Shown here in pieces: positions 35,099 to 44,926 of a stretch of DNA of 64,000 nucleotides (position 1 is the stretch's first letter; the number at the start of each line of letters is the position of its first letter). The notes under the pieces were generated by a model. That model had not been told where the DNA came from. It saw only the letters and a list, made by a program, of their open reading frames with translations, and ran no database searches. The stretch comes from Microbacterium sp. BK668 (GTDB lineage: Bacteria > Actinomycetota > Actinomycetes > Actinomycetales > Microbacteriaceae), in the NCBI RefSeq assembly GCF_004362195.1, contig NZ_SNWG01000001.1, positions 1,922,001 to 1,986,000 of the forward strand, read 5' to 3'. The translations under genes and the position numbers were made by a program.

Positions 35099-35319
35099 GG
35101 GAGGACCTTCCGATCCTGGGCGGGTGAGCGGGATCCCCGGGTTCCGATCCGGCCACGAGGTGATCCCGACGACTCGCTCGACGGGGGTCAGTGGCGAGGC
35201 TGGCCGGTCGGCACTGCGAGCCGACTACCTTCGAGGCTACTCCGCTGTCCGGATCCCACAACCGGCTGCGCGGATCGGCGAAGCTCGCGCCAGGGTCCCG
35301 TCTTGGCCATACTGACCGG

Positions 35320-36819
35320 ATGGATGCCGTGAACGAGTGGCTGCTGACGTGGGGCGACAATCTGTGGACATGGGTCGTCCTGCCGGTCGTCGTGGTGCTG
35401 GGGATCTACTTCACGATCCGGTCCGGGGTGGTCCAGTTCCGGCTCATTCCCGAGATGTTCCGGACCCTGACCGACAAGACGCCGCAGACGGCCGACGGCC
35501 GGCCGCAGTCGGTGTCGGCGTTCCAGGCGTTCACCATCTCGGCCGCCTCCCGCGTGGGCGTCGGCAACATCGCGGGCGTGGGCACGGCGATCGCCGTCGG
35601 CGGGCCGGGCGCCGTGTTCTGGATGTGGGTCATGGCCTTCATCGGCGGCGCGTCCAGCTTCATCGAGTCCTCCCTCGCGCAGCTGTTCAAGGTGCGCGAC
35701 AGAGACAGCTTCCGCGGTGGCCCCGCCTACTACATGCAGAGGGGACTGAAGGCCCGGTGGCTCGGCGTGTGGTTCGCCGTCATCCTCATCGTCTGCTTCC
35801 CCTTCGCGTTCAGCTCGCTGCAGGCGAACACGATCTCCGCGACGGTGACAGCGAGCGTGGGCGGCGAGGTGCCCTGGCTTCCGTGGCTGGTGGGGGTCGT
35901 GATCGCTCTCCTCACCGGCCTCGTCGTGTTCGGCGGCGTCCGTCGCATCGCCTCGGTGACGCAGTTCCTGGTCCCGATCATGGCGCTGGCCTACCTCCTC
36001 ATCGGCATCATCGTCGTGGCGCTGCACGTCGACAGGATCGGGCCGGTGTTCGCCGAGATCTTCACCTCGGCGTGGGGGTTCAACGAGGTCGTGGGCGCCG
36101 CGTTCGGCTACATCGTCCTCACGGGGGTCAAGCGCGGGATGTTCTCCAACGAGGCGGGGCTCGGCTCGGCGCCGAACGCCGGCGCGAGCGCCGCGGTGAC
36201 CCACCCGGCGAAGCAGGGCCTCGTCCAGACGCTCGGCGTCTACTTCGACACATTCCTCGTCTGCACCATCACGGCGTTCATCATCCTCGTGTCGGTGCCC
36301 GATCTGGCGGGGGCTGCGCGAGGGATCGGACTGACTCAGAGCGCCCTCGTCGGCACCCTGGGGGAGTGGTCCAACATCGCGCTGAGCGTCATCATCTTCC
36401 TGCTCGCCTTCTCCTCGATCCTCGGCAACTACTACTACGGGGAGTCGAACATCGAGTTCATCACCCCGCGGCCCGCGGTGCTCACCGTCTACCGCATCGT
36501 GGTCGTCGTCGCCGTGCTCGGCGGCTCCGTGGTCGGCGCCGATCTCGTCTGGAACTTCGCCGACGGGGTGATGGGGCTCATGGCCCTGACGAACCTGATC
36601 GCGATCGGCCTGCTCTCCGGCATCGCGTTCCGGCTGCTGCGGAACTACACCCAGCAGCGTCGTGAGGGGCGCGATCCCGTCTTCACGCGGGATCTGCTGC
36701 CCGACGTGACGGGCATCGAGTGCTGGGAGGACGAGCTCACGGTCACCGGACCGATCGACGTCGCCGTCCGGTCGCGCCAGGCCGAGAAGCACCGGGATCA
36801 CCTGCATCATCAGGAGTGA
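35320..36819 (+). CDS. Alanine/glycine:sodium symporter (AGCS family)
   Basis: A 499-residue transporter with about 11 hydrophobic helices. Family blocks include FTIRSGVVQFRLIPEM, SAASRVGVGNIAGVGTAIAVGGPGA (the substrate-binding loop), SFRGGPAYYMQ and RGMFSNEAGLGSAPNA. It imports alanine or glycine with sodium. ATG 35320 fits the normal N terminus. The last 50 residues are charged and cytoplasmic. Confidence 0.95.
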   Translation: MDAVNEWLLTWGDNLWTWVVLPVVVVLGIYFTIRSGVVQFRLIPEMFRTLTDKTPQTADGRPQSVSAFQAFTISAASRVGVGNIAGVGTAIAVGGPGAVFWMWVMAFIGGASSFIESSLAQLFKVRDRDSFRGGPAYYMQRGLKARWLGVWFAVILIVCFPFAFSSLQANTISATVTASVGGEVPWLPWLVGVVIALLTGLVVFGGVRRIASVTQFLVPIMALAYLLIGIIVVALHVDRIGPVFAEIFTSAWGFNEVVGAAFGYIVLTGVKRGMFSNEAGLGSAPNAGASAAVTHPAKQGLVQTLGVYFDTFLVCTITAFIILVSVPDLAGAARGIGLTQSALVGTLGEWSNIALSVIIFLLAFSSILGNYYYGESNIEFITPRPAVLTVYRIVVVVAVLGGSVVGADLVWNFADGVMGLMALTNLIAIGLLSGIAFRLLRNYTQQRREGRDPVFTRDLLPDVTGIECWEDELTVTGPIDVAVRSRQAEKHRDHLHHQE

Positions 36820-36959
36820 TCCGATCGTCCGCCCGTTCGTCCGGACGCGCCGGCGCTCATAGGGAACCAGCGCGAAGGCTCTCAGCGCCGTCGACGCGCG
36901 CCGCCGACGTCCTCGCGCCGCGCAGCCACTGACGTCGTAGTGGCGCCAGCCTCGTGCGG

Positions 36960-37433
36960 TCAGCCCGCGGCTCTCGTCGAGGAGCCCGCCGTCGCCGCGG
37001 CCGGTGCCGGTGCGGCACCGAAGGGCGCGAGAAGGCCGAGGAGGACCATCGTCAGACCGGCTTCGAGGAGCCCCGCGCCGAAGTACACCGCCTGCAGGAA
37101 GCTGAAGGGGATGAAGATCATCTGCACGAAGATCCAGATGAGGGCGGCGAACGCCGCAGCCGCCGCGACGATGAGGTTGCCGGGGACGCGGCGCAGCACC
37201 GCCACGAAGGCGGCGATGTGGATCCCCCCGAGCACGAGCGCCAGCGCGAGCCCGGGTACGAGGTAGCTCGCGAACGGAGAGCCTTCGAGATACTCGGGCG
37301 GGGGACTGAGGACGGTCGCCATCGCGGGACTGACCGACGCGAGGACGAGGACGATGCCGCCCGCGACCGCGGTTGCCGCGACGAACCCCTGGACGACCAG
37401 GAGGGTGCGTCGTGCGAGTGTGCTGATGTCCAT
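36960..37433 (-). CDS. Four-helix membrane protein, unknown function
   Basis: A 157-residue protein with four hydrophobic segments (starting at about residues 11, 47, 77 and 108) and an Ala/Pro-rich tail. ATG 37433 (MDISTLARR) is chosen because upstream frame residues are GC-driven. No family is recognised with certainty. Confidence 0.7.
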   Translation of the reverse strand: MDISTLARRTLLVVQGFVAATAVAGGIVLVLASVSPAMATVLSPPPEYLEGSPFASYLVPGLALALVLGGIHIAAFVAVLRRVPGNLIVAAAAAFAALIWIFVQMIFIPFSFLQAVYFGAGLLEAGLTMVLLGLLAPFGAAPAPAAATAGSSTRAAG

Positions 37434-37589
37434 GACGCCAGTCTCGTCCTCCCGTTCATGCCCGGGCAGGGTCGAAGGTCCCTCGGGCGAGAGGTGCGGC
37501 CGGAAACGATGCCCCGACTTCCCGCCGGGACTTTGGGCCCGTCGCGCGGCCGCCCAAGGGGGTGGACTGGAGCGGACGGGGAGGTCGGG

Positions 37590-38294
37590 ATGGTTCCGAG
37601 CGAGCGAGGGGCGGGCGACGAGGGCGCCACTCGTGCGGCGGTCGACGTAGGGCAAGCGGGTCTGCCGCGCTGGCTCCTCCTCGTGGGGACGGGGGAGGCC
37701 GTCGGCTTCGCTGTCCCGGCGACCGTGGGGGCCCTGGTGGCCGACTCGGGAGCCGCCGTCCTCCTGCTGCTCGCGGCGGGCTTCGTCGAGGGCGTCGTCC
37801 TCGGGGGAGCGCAGTACCTGGCCATGCGCAGGGAGCTGCCGGCGCTGCGGGGAGCGCTGTTCTGCATGCTCACGGGCGCCGCCGCCGTCTTCGCGTACGT
37901 GTGCGGGCTGCTTCCGTCGTCGACGGCGCAGGTGTGGATGACGTGGCCGATCGTGCTGCGGTTCGCTGCCCTGGCGGTGCTGGTCGTGGCGATCCTCGGG
38001 TCGATCGGGGGAGCGCAATGGTTCGAGCTGCGCCGCCATCTGGCCGGCGCCGGATGGTGGATCGTCGGAACAGCGCTCGCGTGGCTCGTCGGTCTCGGCG
38101 TCTTCTTCGCGATCGCGCCGCCTCTCTGGCACGAGGGCCAGGCGACGATCGCGGCCGTCGGGATCGGCATCGCCGCCGGGATCGCGATGGCCGTCGCCAT
38201 GGCCACGGTGACCGGGATCACCTTCCGGATCCTTCTCCGGCGCACGCGCTCCGCCGCAGCGCGGCGGGATGCGCCGAGGCTCGTGGCGACCTGA
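37590..38294 (+). CDS. Membrane protein, unknown function
   Basis: A 234-residue protein with six to seven hydrophobic helices and a basic C terminus, starting at ATG 37590. Repeated Gly-Ala-rich helices with Gln-Tyr and Gln-Trp-Phe at equivalent places (GGAQYL, GGAQWF) suggest an internal duplication of two three-helix halves. No family name can be given. Confidence 0.7.
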   Translation: MVPSERGAGDEGATRAAVDVGQAGLPRWLLLVGTGEAVGFAVPATVGALVADSGAAVLLLLAAGFVEGVVLGGAQYLAMRRELPALRGALFCMLTGAAAVFAYVCGLLPSSTAQVWMTWPIVLRFAALAVLVVAILGSIGGAQWFELRRHLAGAGWWIVGTALAWLVGLGVFFAIAPPLWHEGQATIAAVGIGIAAGIAMAVAMATVTGITFRILLRRTRSAAARRDAPRLVAT

Positions 38295-38384
38295 CCGCGA
38301 CGCTCTCGAGCGTGCGAGGATTCCGCTGAGTCCCGATCGGTGTGCGGGGCGGTCGCGATCATCTCCTGATGCTGCAGGGAGGCC

Positions 38385-38855
38385 GTGGTGACGACAGTCG
38401 TCCTGCTGTGCGGCGTCGCGGGCGCGGGCAAGACGACGTACGCCCGCGCGCTCGAGGCGGACGGCTACGTGCGGGTCTCCTACGACGAGGAGATGTGGAT
38501 GCTCGGCTACGACAGCATCCACGTGACACCCGAGGCGCTCGGCGAGGCGGACCGGCGCGTGCGTAACCGGCTTCGCGCAGCCATCGCCTCCGGGACGCCC
38601 GTCGTGCTGGATGCCTCCCTCTCGACCCGCGCGGTGCGAGACGAGCTGCGCGCCTTCGTCCGCGACGCAGGGGGCGAGCCGGTCCTCGTCGTGGTTGACG
38701 CACCGCTGGAGGCGCTCGTCGACCGGGTGGGGCGCCGGAGAGGAAGCACCGGCCCGAACGCCCTCCACCTGGACGAGTCCGCGCTGCGGCGCTATCACGC
38801 CGCGTTCGAGTTTCCCGCCGACGACGAGCCGCACACGCGCGTCGAGACCGGCTGA
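38385..38855 (+). CDS. P-loop kinase-like ATP-binding protein (AAA_33 type)
   Basis: A 156-residue protein with Walker A CGVAGAGKTTYA, followed by SYDEEMW and LDASLSTRAVRDELR, the layout of small zeta-toxin/polynucleotide-kinase-like ATPases that phosphorylate small molecules. GTG start at 38385. The substrate is unknown. It converges with the ThrE-type gene. Confidence 0.82.
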   Translation: MVTTVVLLCGVAGAGKTTYARALEADGYVRVSYDEEMWMLGYDSIHVTPEALGEADRRVRNRLRAAIASGTPVVLDASLSTRAVRDELRAFVRDAGGEPVLVVVDAPLEALVDRVGRRRGSTGPNALHLDESALRRYHAAFEFPADDEPHTRVETG

Positions 38856-38862
38856 GGCCCGC

Positions 38863-40224
38863 TCAGAGCGCGGGCCGCCGCATCCGGTTGGAGAGGCTCG
38901 ATCCCGCCAGCACGCCGAGCGCGATCGCGACCATCGTGGACAGCGTCGCGATGAGCGACGAGGTCCCCGCCGAGTCGCCGCCCAGGACGTCGGCGACGCT
39001 CACGAGCCCGAGAGCACCCGGCACGAGGAGCGCGAAGGCCGGCGTGAAGCTGACCAGAGCCGCAGGGCCCGACGGCTGCCGCGCGACGAGCGCCGTGATC
39101 GGTGTCACGACGAGAGCTCCGACGAAGGCGGAGAGCACACCCCCGACCACGAGGTCGGCGAGGACCTGCGCCGCGTACGCCATGTAGACCACGAGGAGGA
39201 TCCACCCGAGCGCACGCCGCGGCGCCGACCGGTGCACCGAGATCGCAACGCCGAACACGGCGACCGCGATCCATGGAGCGATCGGGCCGAGCAGCTGGGC
39301 CTCGTGATGGAAGTCGAACGAGGGGACGCCGACCAGGGCCCCTGCCGTCACGATGCCGGCGCCCAGGAGGATGAGCTGCATGCCGCCGGCGGCCGCCCGC
39401 CCGGCGCCGGAGATCATGTGACCCATCGACAGCTCGAGGACGGCGGTCGTCAGCAGCACTCCCGGCAGCAGCACCACCAGCGGCGCGAGCAGGGCCGCCA
39501 GGATGCCGGGGCCCCAGCCCGCGCGGAGGAGCGCGAACACGACGACGGCGACCAGGAAGGCGATCGCCACCGTGAGGAGAGCGCCGTAGCGCCGCGGCAC
39601 CCGCTCACTGACGAGGAGGGCCGCGCCGACGACGAGACCGAGCGCGGCCGACAGCGCTGCGCCCCTCCAGGAGGCGCCGAGCAGCACGGACAGCGCTCCG
39701 CTGAGGAGGGCGTACCCCAGCACGCGCAGCACGGGGCCGTATGCCGGGGCGATCTGGCGGATGCGCTCGATGCGCTCGACCGTCGAGCGAGGGTCGAGCA
39801 GTCCCGTGCGCGCCGCGTCCGCGGTCCGCTGCAGCTCGTCGACCTGCGAGAGCAGGAGCTGGCCGCCGGATCCCGCGACCGCACCCGTCTGATGCTGTCC
39901 TCCGCCGCGCGCCGAGATCAGCACCGCGTTGGGGAACACGAGGATCTCGCTCTCGGGCAGCCCGTTGACGCGGGCGATGTCGCTCAGCACGTCCTGGACC
40001 GTCTCGACGGTGTACCCGGCCTGGATCATCGCGCTGCCGACGGCCTCCGCCGCCGCCAGCGACGCGGCCGCATCGGGCTGGTTCGCGGGGGCGACCGGCG
40101 TCTCCCCCGTGACGAGGGCGGCGCGGGCGCTCACGGCGATGTCTCGTTCGGCGCGGCGGCGCAGCGCGATGAGGACGATCGACCCGGCCAGCAGGACGGC
40201 GACGGCGATCAGTGGCGAGATCAT
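38863..40224 (-). CDS. thrE: Threonine/serine exporter (ThrE family)
   Basis: A 453-residue protein. A soluble N-terminal region (about 55-160, containing GYTVETVQDVLSDIAR and FPNAVLISARGG) precedes ten hydrophobic helices in two groups of five. This matches the one-chain actinobacterial ThrE, which exports threonine and serine by proton motive force. ATG 40224 begins with one extra membrane segment. Confidence 0.85.
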   Translation of the reverse strand: MISPLIAVAVLLAGSIVLIALRRRAERDIAVSARAALVTGETPVAPANQPDAAASLAAAEAVGSAMIQAGYTVETVQDVLSDIARVNGLPESEILVFPNAVLISARGGGQHQTGAVAGSGGQLLLSQVDELQRTADAARTGLLDPRSTVERIERIRQIAPAYGPVLRVLGYALLSGALSVLLGASWRGAALSAALGLVVGAALLVSERVPRRYGALLTVAIAFLVAVVVFALLRAGWGPGILAALLAPLVVLLPGVLLTTAVLELSMGHMISGAGRAAAGGMQLILLGAGIVTAGALVGVPSFDFHHEAQLLGPIAPWIAVAVFGVAISVHRSAPRRALGWILLVVYMAYAAQVLADLVVGGVLSAFVGALVVTPITALVARQPSGPAALVSFTPAFALLVPGALGLVSVADVLGGDSAGTSSLIATLSTMVAIALGVLAGSSLSNRMRRPAL

Positions 40225-40292
40225 CGGAGGTTCTCCCTAGGCGGTCGTGTGCATTCTCACACGGCGCCGCGAGCCTCCCCGCCCCTTGCGCG

Positions 40293-41042
40293 TCAGCGCG
40301 ATCGACGGCTCCGCGCCGGAGGCGACGGGAACATCGGCGGGAAGGACCGCCGGATCTCCGTCAGGGAACGATGCCAATAGACGTAGAGCAGCACCAGCGT
40401 GATCGCGAACGACACCACCGCGAGCGGCCATGCCACCGCGCCGCCCCAGCCGGACGCCAGCAATCCGACGCATCCTCCGGCGACGACCGCCGTCACGATG
40501 CCCACGATGCCCTGCGTCTGCACGGTGAGGTGCAGCAGCCGGAAGCGCGGTCGCGCCCGATGCATGCCGGTCCCGATGCTCCGATACAGCGCCCCCTCGT
40601 CGTCGCTGACCGGCAGCACGAGATAGGGCTGCACGCCGGGTTCCGTCTCCGCGAAGAAGTGCCGGATGCGGTTCATCCCCATGAGGTAGACGTTGAGCTC
40701 GCGCTGCACCTCCACGACGCGGACGAAGGTCGCGATCCCCAGGAAGAGGGTGAGCGCCAGGACGATGACCGCGACCGCCGTGAAGGTCGCGGAATCCATG
40801 CCGCCCTGGGATGCGAATCCGAAAGCCACACCGGCGGCGGAGACCACCCCGAGGAAGAGGCTCGTCCTCGTCAGCGACGCCGACCACGCCGCCGTGACGG
40901 CCGACATCAGCACGGTGTACTCCGTGGTCAGCACGTCGCGCGCATGACCGTCGGCGATCAGGGGGCGGGGGGACGCGGGGGGTGATGAGCCCGATCCGGA
41001 GATGCCGGCAGGGGCGGTGGAAGCTGGATCGCTGCCTTGCAT
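40293..41042 (-). CDS. Membrane protein, unknown function
   Basis: A 249-residue protein with a disordered Pro/Ser-rich N terminus, two helices at about 60-105 and two near 165-215, separated by a soluble loop with VEVQRELNVYLMGMNRIRHFF. No family is recognised. It is divergent from the olefin operon. Confidence 0.65.
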   Translation of the reverse strand: MQGSDPASTAPAGISGSGSSPPASPRPLIADGHARDVLTTEYTVLMSAVTAAWSASLTRTSLFLGVVSAAGVAFGFASQGGMDSATFTAVAVIVLALTLFLGIATFVRVVEVQRELNVYLMGMNRIRHFFAETEPGVQPYLVLPVSDDEGALYRSIGTGMHRARPRFRLLHLTVQTQGIVGIVTAVVAGGCVGLLASGWGGAVAWPLAVVSFAITLVLLYVYWHRSLTEIRRSFPPMFPSPPARSRRSR

Positions 41043-41203
41043 GCCTCATGCTAGAGCCCGGGGGACGCGCGCGGTGCGAACCCCGCGGGCCCGTCGCGAG
41101 ATGGTCCCGCCCGGTCGAATCGGCCCCGCAGCGACCGGAATTCCGCACCCCCGCACCACCGATCACCCGGAGCAGGTGGTCTATCCGAGCGCAAGCCCCG
41201 CGT

Positions 41204-41263
41204 TTGCACAGGGAACGTGCGGTAATAACTATCGAGGAGGTTCGCTCACGCCTCCGACGGAGG
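41204..41263 (+). promoter_or_regulatory. oleA promoter and ribosome-site hairpin
   Basis: TTGCAC (41204-41209) and TAACTA (41226-41231) form a promoter with a 16-base spacer. Downstream, CCTCC (41251-41255) can pair with the ribosome site GGAGG (41259-41263) that lies 4 bases before the GTG at 41268, or with the earlier GGAGG at 41236-41240. The leader could therefore switch between masked and free states; this is suggestive only. Confidence 0.45.
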
Positions 41264-41267
41264 TTCA

Positions 41268-42290
41268 GTGCCCGGTAACGCCATCGCTCGGTTCGAGAAC
41301 GTCGCGCTCCTGTCGGTCGCGCGCGTTCTTCCCAGTCGCGTCACGACGTCGGATGAGATCGAGGGGCGCCTCGCTCCCTCGCTCAAGCGGTTGAAGCTCC
41401 GCGCGGGACTCCTCCGGCGCGTCGCCGGAGTGCTCGAGCGTCGCAACTGGGCGCCCGGCGAATCCGCCGACCAGGCGACGATCGCCGCGGGACGCCAAGC
41501 GCTCGCCGAGGCGGGCGTCGACGCATCCGAGGTCGGTCTGCTGATCAACACGTCCGTGACGCGCGCACACCTCGAGCCCTCCGTCGCCGTCGGCCTGCAC
41601 CACGGTCTCGACCTGCCGAGCTCCGCGGTCAACTTCGATGTCGCCAACGCGTGCCTCGGCTTCATCAACGGCATGTCGCTCGCCGCGACGATGATCGAGT
41701 CCGGGCAGATCCGCTACGCCATCGTGGTGGCCGGCGAGGACGCCGACGAGATCCAGGTCAACACGATCGAACGGCTGCTGCGCAGCGACGGAGACCGCGA
41801 GGCGTTCATGAGCGAGTTCGCCTCCCTGACCCTCGGCTCGGGCTCGGCGGCCGCCGTGCTGGGACGCGCCGACGAGCATCCCGAAGGGCACCGCATCCTC
41901 GGCGGCGTCACCCGCGCGGCCACGGCATTCCACCAGCTCTGCGTCGGCAGCGTCGACGGCATGTTCACCGACGCGAAGGCTCTTCTCAAAGGCGGCCTCG
42001 ACCTGGTCGTCTCGGCGTGGAAAGAGGCGGCGGGCGAGTGGGACTGGAAGTCGATGAACCGCTACATCACGCACCAGGTGTCGTCGATCCACACCGACGC
42101 GATCGTGAAGGCGGTGAACCTCGACCGGTCGCGCGTGCCGACGACCTTCCCGCGGTTCGGCAACATCGGACCGGCGTCGGTGCCCATCACGCTGGCCGAG
42201 GAGCAGGCCACGCTCCGGCGCGGCGACCGTGTGCTGCTGATGGGCGTCGGGTCGGGGCTCAACACGGCGATGATGGAGCTCGCCTGGTGA
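41268..42290 (+). CDS. oleA: 3-oxoacyl-ACP synthase III-like OleA, long-chain olefin biosynthesis
   Basis: A 340-residue thiolase-fold enzyme that condenses two fatty acyl-CoAs head to head into a beta-keto acid. The catalytic Cys lies in DVANACLGFINGMSL, the His in ITHQVSSIH and the Asn in FGNIGPASVP, the KAS III/OleA triad. The GTG start has a strong GGAGG 4 bases upstream. Downstream oleBC and oleD overlap by GTGA, completing the ole pathway and confirming OleA rather than FabH. Confidence 0.92.
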   Translation: MPGNAIARFENVALLSVARVLPSRVTTSDEIEGRLAPSLKRLKLRAGLLRRVAGVLERRNWAPGESADQATIAAGRQALAEAGVDASEVGLLINTSVTRAHLEPSVAVGLHHGLDLPSSAVNFDVANACLGFINGMSLAATMIESGQIRYAIVVAGEDADEIQVNTIERLLRSDGDREAFMSEFASLTLGSGSAAAVLGRADEHPEGHRILGGVTRAATAFHQLCVGSVDGMFTDAKALLKGGLDLVVSAWKEAAGEWDWKSMNRYITHQVSSIHTDAIVKAVNLDRSRVPTTFPRFGNIGPASVPITLAEEQATLRRGDRVLLMGVGSGLNTAMMELAW

Positions 42291-44926
42291 ACGACGCCGT
42301 GGCGGGTCCGCCCGCCGGGCTGCCCGGGCTCGACCTCCGGCTCAGCCGCACCCGGTCCGTGCCCGAGCGGGGTACCGGCGCCGTGCACGATTGGCACTAC
42401 CTCGACACGGGCGACGAGCTGGAGCGCCGGGGGATCACCCCGGTGGGGACGATCCTCGCGGTCCACGGCAATCCGACGTGGTCGTATCTGTGGCGGACCC
42501 TCGCCTCCGCGTCGCTCCAGGCCGCCGACGCCGGCGAACCCGCCTGGCGCGTCGTCGCGGTCGACCAGCTCGACATGGGATTCTCCGCTCGTACCGGCGG
42601 GAACCGCCGACTGGCCCGCAGGGTCTCCGATCTCGACGATTTCACCGGCGCGATCGGCCTCGCGGGGCCGGTCGTCACCCTCGGGCACGACTGGGGCGGG
42701 GTCATCTCACTCGGGTGGGCCGTCGATCATCCCGACGCGCTGGCGGGGGTCATGCTCCTCAACACCGCGGTGCACCAGCCCGACGACGCGCCGATTCCGG
42801 CCCCCCTGCGGATCGCGGGTGCCCGCGGGGTCCTGTCCGCGTCGACGGTCGGGACGCCCGCGTTCCTCGAGACGACGCTCGCTCTCGCGCATCCGCCCCT
42901 CGCCCGCGACATAAAGGACGCGTATCGCGCTCCGTACCGCTCGACCGCCCGGCGGCGCGGCATCGGGACCTTCGTCGACGACATCCCGGCGGAAGCCGCG
43001 CACCCGAGCTTCCCGGAACTCCGCCGCATCGCCGAGGGAGCGGCCGCGCTGAGGGCTCCGGCGCTTTTCCTATGGGGGCCGGAGGACCCCATCTTCAGCG
43101 ATCGCTACCTCGACGATCTGGCGGACCGGATGCCGCACGCCGACGTGCACCGCTTCGAAGGCGCCGGTCACCTCGTCGCGGAGGACCGCCCGTACGCCGA
43201 CGCGGTGCTCGCGTGGCTGGGGGACCGCGTGCCGTCCGCCGCGGCGGCGTCCGCGGAGCTCCCGGCGGCCGACGGGGAATCTGCGCCGTACGCCCCCCTG
43301 TGGGCCGCGCTCGAGGCGCGCCGCGATGACGACGACGTGGCGGTCATCGACCTGGCCGCACGCGGCGGGCAGCAGCGCCGCGTCAGCTGGCGCCTGCTCG
43401 ACGACCGGGTCCGGGCGCTCGCCGCGGGATTGACGGAGATCGGCGTGGGCAAGGGGCAGCGGGTCTCCGTCCTCATTCCCCCCGGGCCCACGCTGACGGC
43501 GGTCGTCTACGCGTGCGTGCGGATCGGCGCCGTGGTGGTCGTCGCCGACGCGGGGCTGGGCGTGCGCGGGCTGTCCCGCGCCGTGCGCGGCGCGTGGCCC
43601 GATGTCGTGATCGGGGAGCTGCCGGGCCTCGCCGCCGCCCGGGCGCTGGGCTGGCCCGGCATCCACATCTCCGTCGCCCCGCTGCCGCGCGTCTCCGCCA
43701 CGGTGCTGCACGCCTCCACCGATCTGGCGACGATCGCCGCCCGCGGCGCCGAGGCGCCGCTCCCGCCCGAACCCGAGCCGGACGATCCCGCCGCGATCCT
43801 GTTCACGTCGGGGTCGACAGGCCCCGCGAAGGGCGTCGCCTATACGCACCGCCAGCTGTCGGCCTTGCGCGATGTGCTCGCGACGCACTTCGGAGTGAGC
43901 CGGGACACGGGGCTCGTCACGGGGTTCGCGCCGTTCGCCCTGCTCGGACCGGCTCTCGGAACCCGGTCGGTGACGCCCGACATGAACGTCTCGGCGCCGC
44001 GCACCCTCACGGCGACGGCCGTGGCCGCAGCGGTACGGGCCTCGGACGCGCGCATCGTCTTCCTCTCGCCGGCGGCGATCATGAACGTCGTAGCCACAGC
44101 GGGGGAGCTCGACGCCGATGACCGCGAGGCGCTCGCGACCGTGCAGACGTTCCTGTCCACCGGCGCCCCGGTCGGGGAGGGGCTGCTGACGGCGGCGGCC
44201 GAGCTCATGCCCGAGGCCGAGGCCCACACGCCGTACGGGATGACGGAGTGCCTGCTCGTGACCGATGTGACCCTGTCGGGCATCCGCGAGGTGAGGGATG
44301 CCGCGGACCAGGGCGTCTGCGTCGGACGGCCCATCGGGGCGAACCTGATCCTGATCGACCCGCTCGATCCCGACGGCAGGCCGAGCGGACGGCCGAGCGG
44401 CGAGCCGGGCGTGCTCGGAGAGGTCGTCGTCTCGGCAGCCCACCTCAAGACCTCCTACGACCGCCTCTGGCTCACCGACCGGCAGGCCGAACGGGATGCG
44501 CCCGCGCCCGGGCGCTGGCACCGGACGGGCGACGTCGGGCATCTCGACGCGGCGGGGCGCCTGTGGATCGAGGGGCGCCTGCCCCACGTCTTCGTGACGA
44601 CCGACGGTCCGACGGCGCCGGTGGGGACCGAGCAGCAGGTCGAGCGCGCCGCCCACGTGCGACGCGCCGCCGTCGTCGGGATCGGTCCTCGCGGCATCCA
44701 GCAGGCCGTCGCCGTCGTCGAGACGGACCCCGCCGCGCGGCGCCCCGGGCTCGCCACGCCGGAGCTCACCGACGAGGTCCGCGCGCGCAGCGAGCGGCAG
44801 CTGGCCGCCGTGCTCGTGGTGCCGCAGCTGCCCACCGACATCCGGCACAACTCCAAGATCGACCGCACGCGGGTCGCGCGCTGGGCAGAACGAGCCCTCG
44901 CGGGTGGCCGCGTGGGCGCGCCGTGA
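42287..44926 (+). CDS. oleBC: OleBC fusion: beta-lactone decarboxylase plus beta-lactone synthetase
   Basis: An 879-residue fusion. Residues 1-320 are an alpha/beta-hydrolase of the haloalkane-dehalogenase type with nucleophile GHDWGG and HGNPTWS oxyanion loop; OleB decarboxylates beta-lactones to cis-olefins. From about residue 340 an AMP-binding enzyme follows, with FTSGSTGPAKGV, YGMTE and TGDVG motifs, corresponding to OleC, which forms the beta-lactone from the beta-hydroxy acid with ATP. Such OleBC fusions are known from actinobacteria such as Micrococcus. It is coupled on both sides by GTGA overlaps. Confidence 0.93.
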   Translation: MNDAVAGPPAGLPGLDLRLSRTRSVPERGTGAVHDWHYLDTGDELERRGITPVGTILAVHGNPTWSYLWRTLASASLQAADAGEPAWRVVAVDQLDMGFSARTGGNRRLARRVSDLDDFTGAIGLAGPVVTLGHDWGGVISLGWAVDHPDALAGVMLLNTAVHQPDDAPIPAPLRIAGARGVLSASTVGTPAFLETTLALAHPPLARDIKDAYRAPYRSTARRRGIGTFVDDIPAEAAHPSFPELRRIAEGAAALRAPALFLWGPEDPIFSDRYLDDLADRMPHADVHRFEGAGHLVAEDRPYADAVLAWLGDRVPSAAAASAELPAADGESAPYAPLWAALEARRDDDDVAVIDLAARGGQQRRVSWRLLDDRVRALAAGLTEIGVGKGQRVSVLIPPGPTLTAVVYACVRIGAVVVVADAGLGVRGLSRAVRGAWPDVVIGELPGLAAARALGWPGIHISVAPLPRVSATVLHASTDLATIAARGAEAPLPPEPEPDDPAAILFTSGSTGPAKGVAYTHRQLSALRDVLATHFGVSRDTGLVTGFAPFALLGPALGTRSVTPDMNVSAPRTLTATAVAAAVRASDARIVFLSPAAIMNVVATAGELDADDREALATVQTFLSTGAPVGEGLLTAAAELMPEAEAHTPYGMTECLLVTDVTLSGIREVRDAADQGVCVGRPIGANLILIDPLDPDGRPSGRPSGEPGVLGEVVVSAAHLKTSYDRLWLTDRQAERDAPAPGRWHRTGDVGHLDAAGRLWIEGRLPHVFVTTDGPTAPVGTEQQVERAAHVRRAAVVGIGPRGIQQAVAVVETDPAARRPGLATPELTDEVRARSERQLAAVLVVPQLPTDIRHNSKIDRTRVARWAERALAGGRVGAP

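Noticed and set aside
41651..42286. Very long frame extending the OleBC gene back into oleA
   Set aside because: It is the out-of-frame shadow of oleA; the true start is the GTG at 42287 overlapping the oleA stop.
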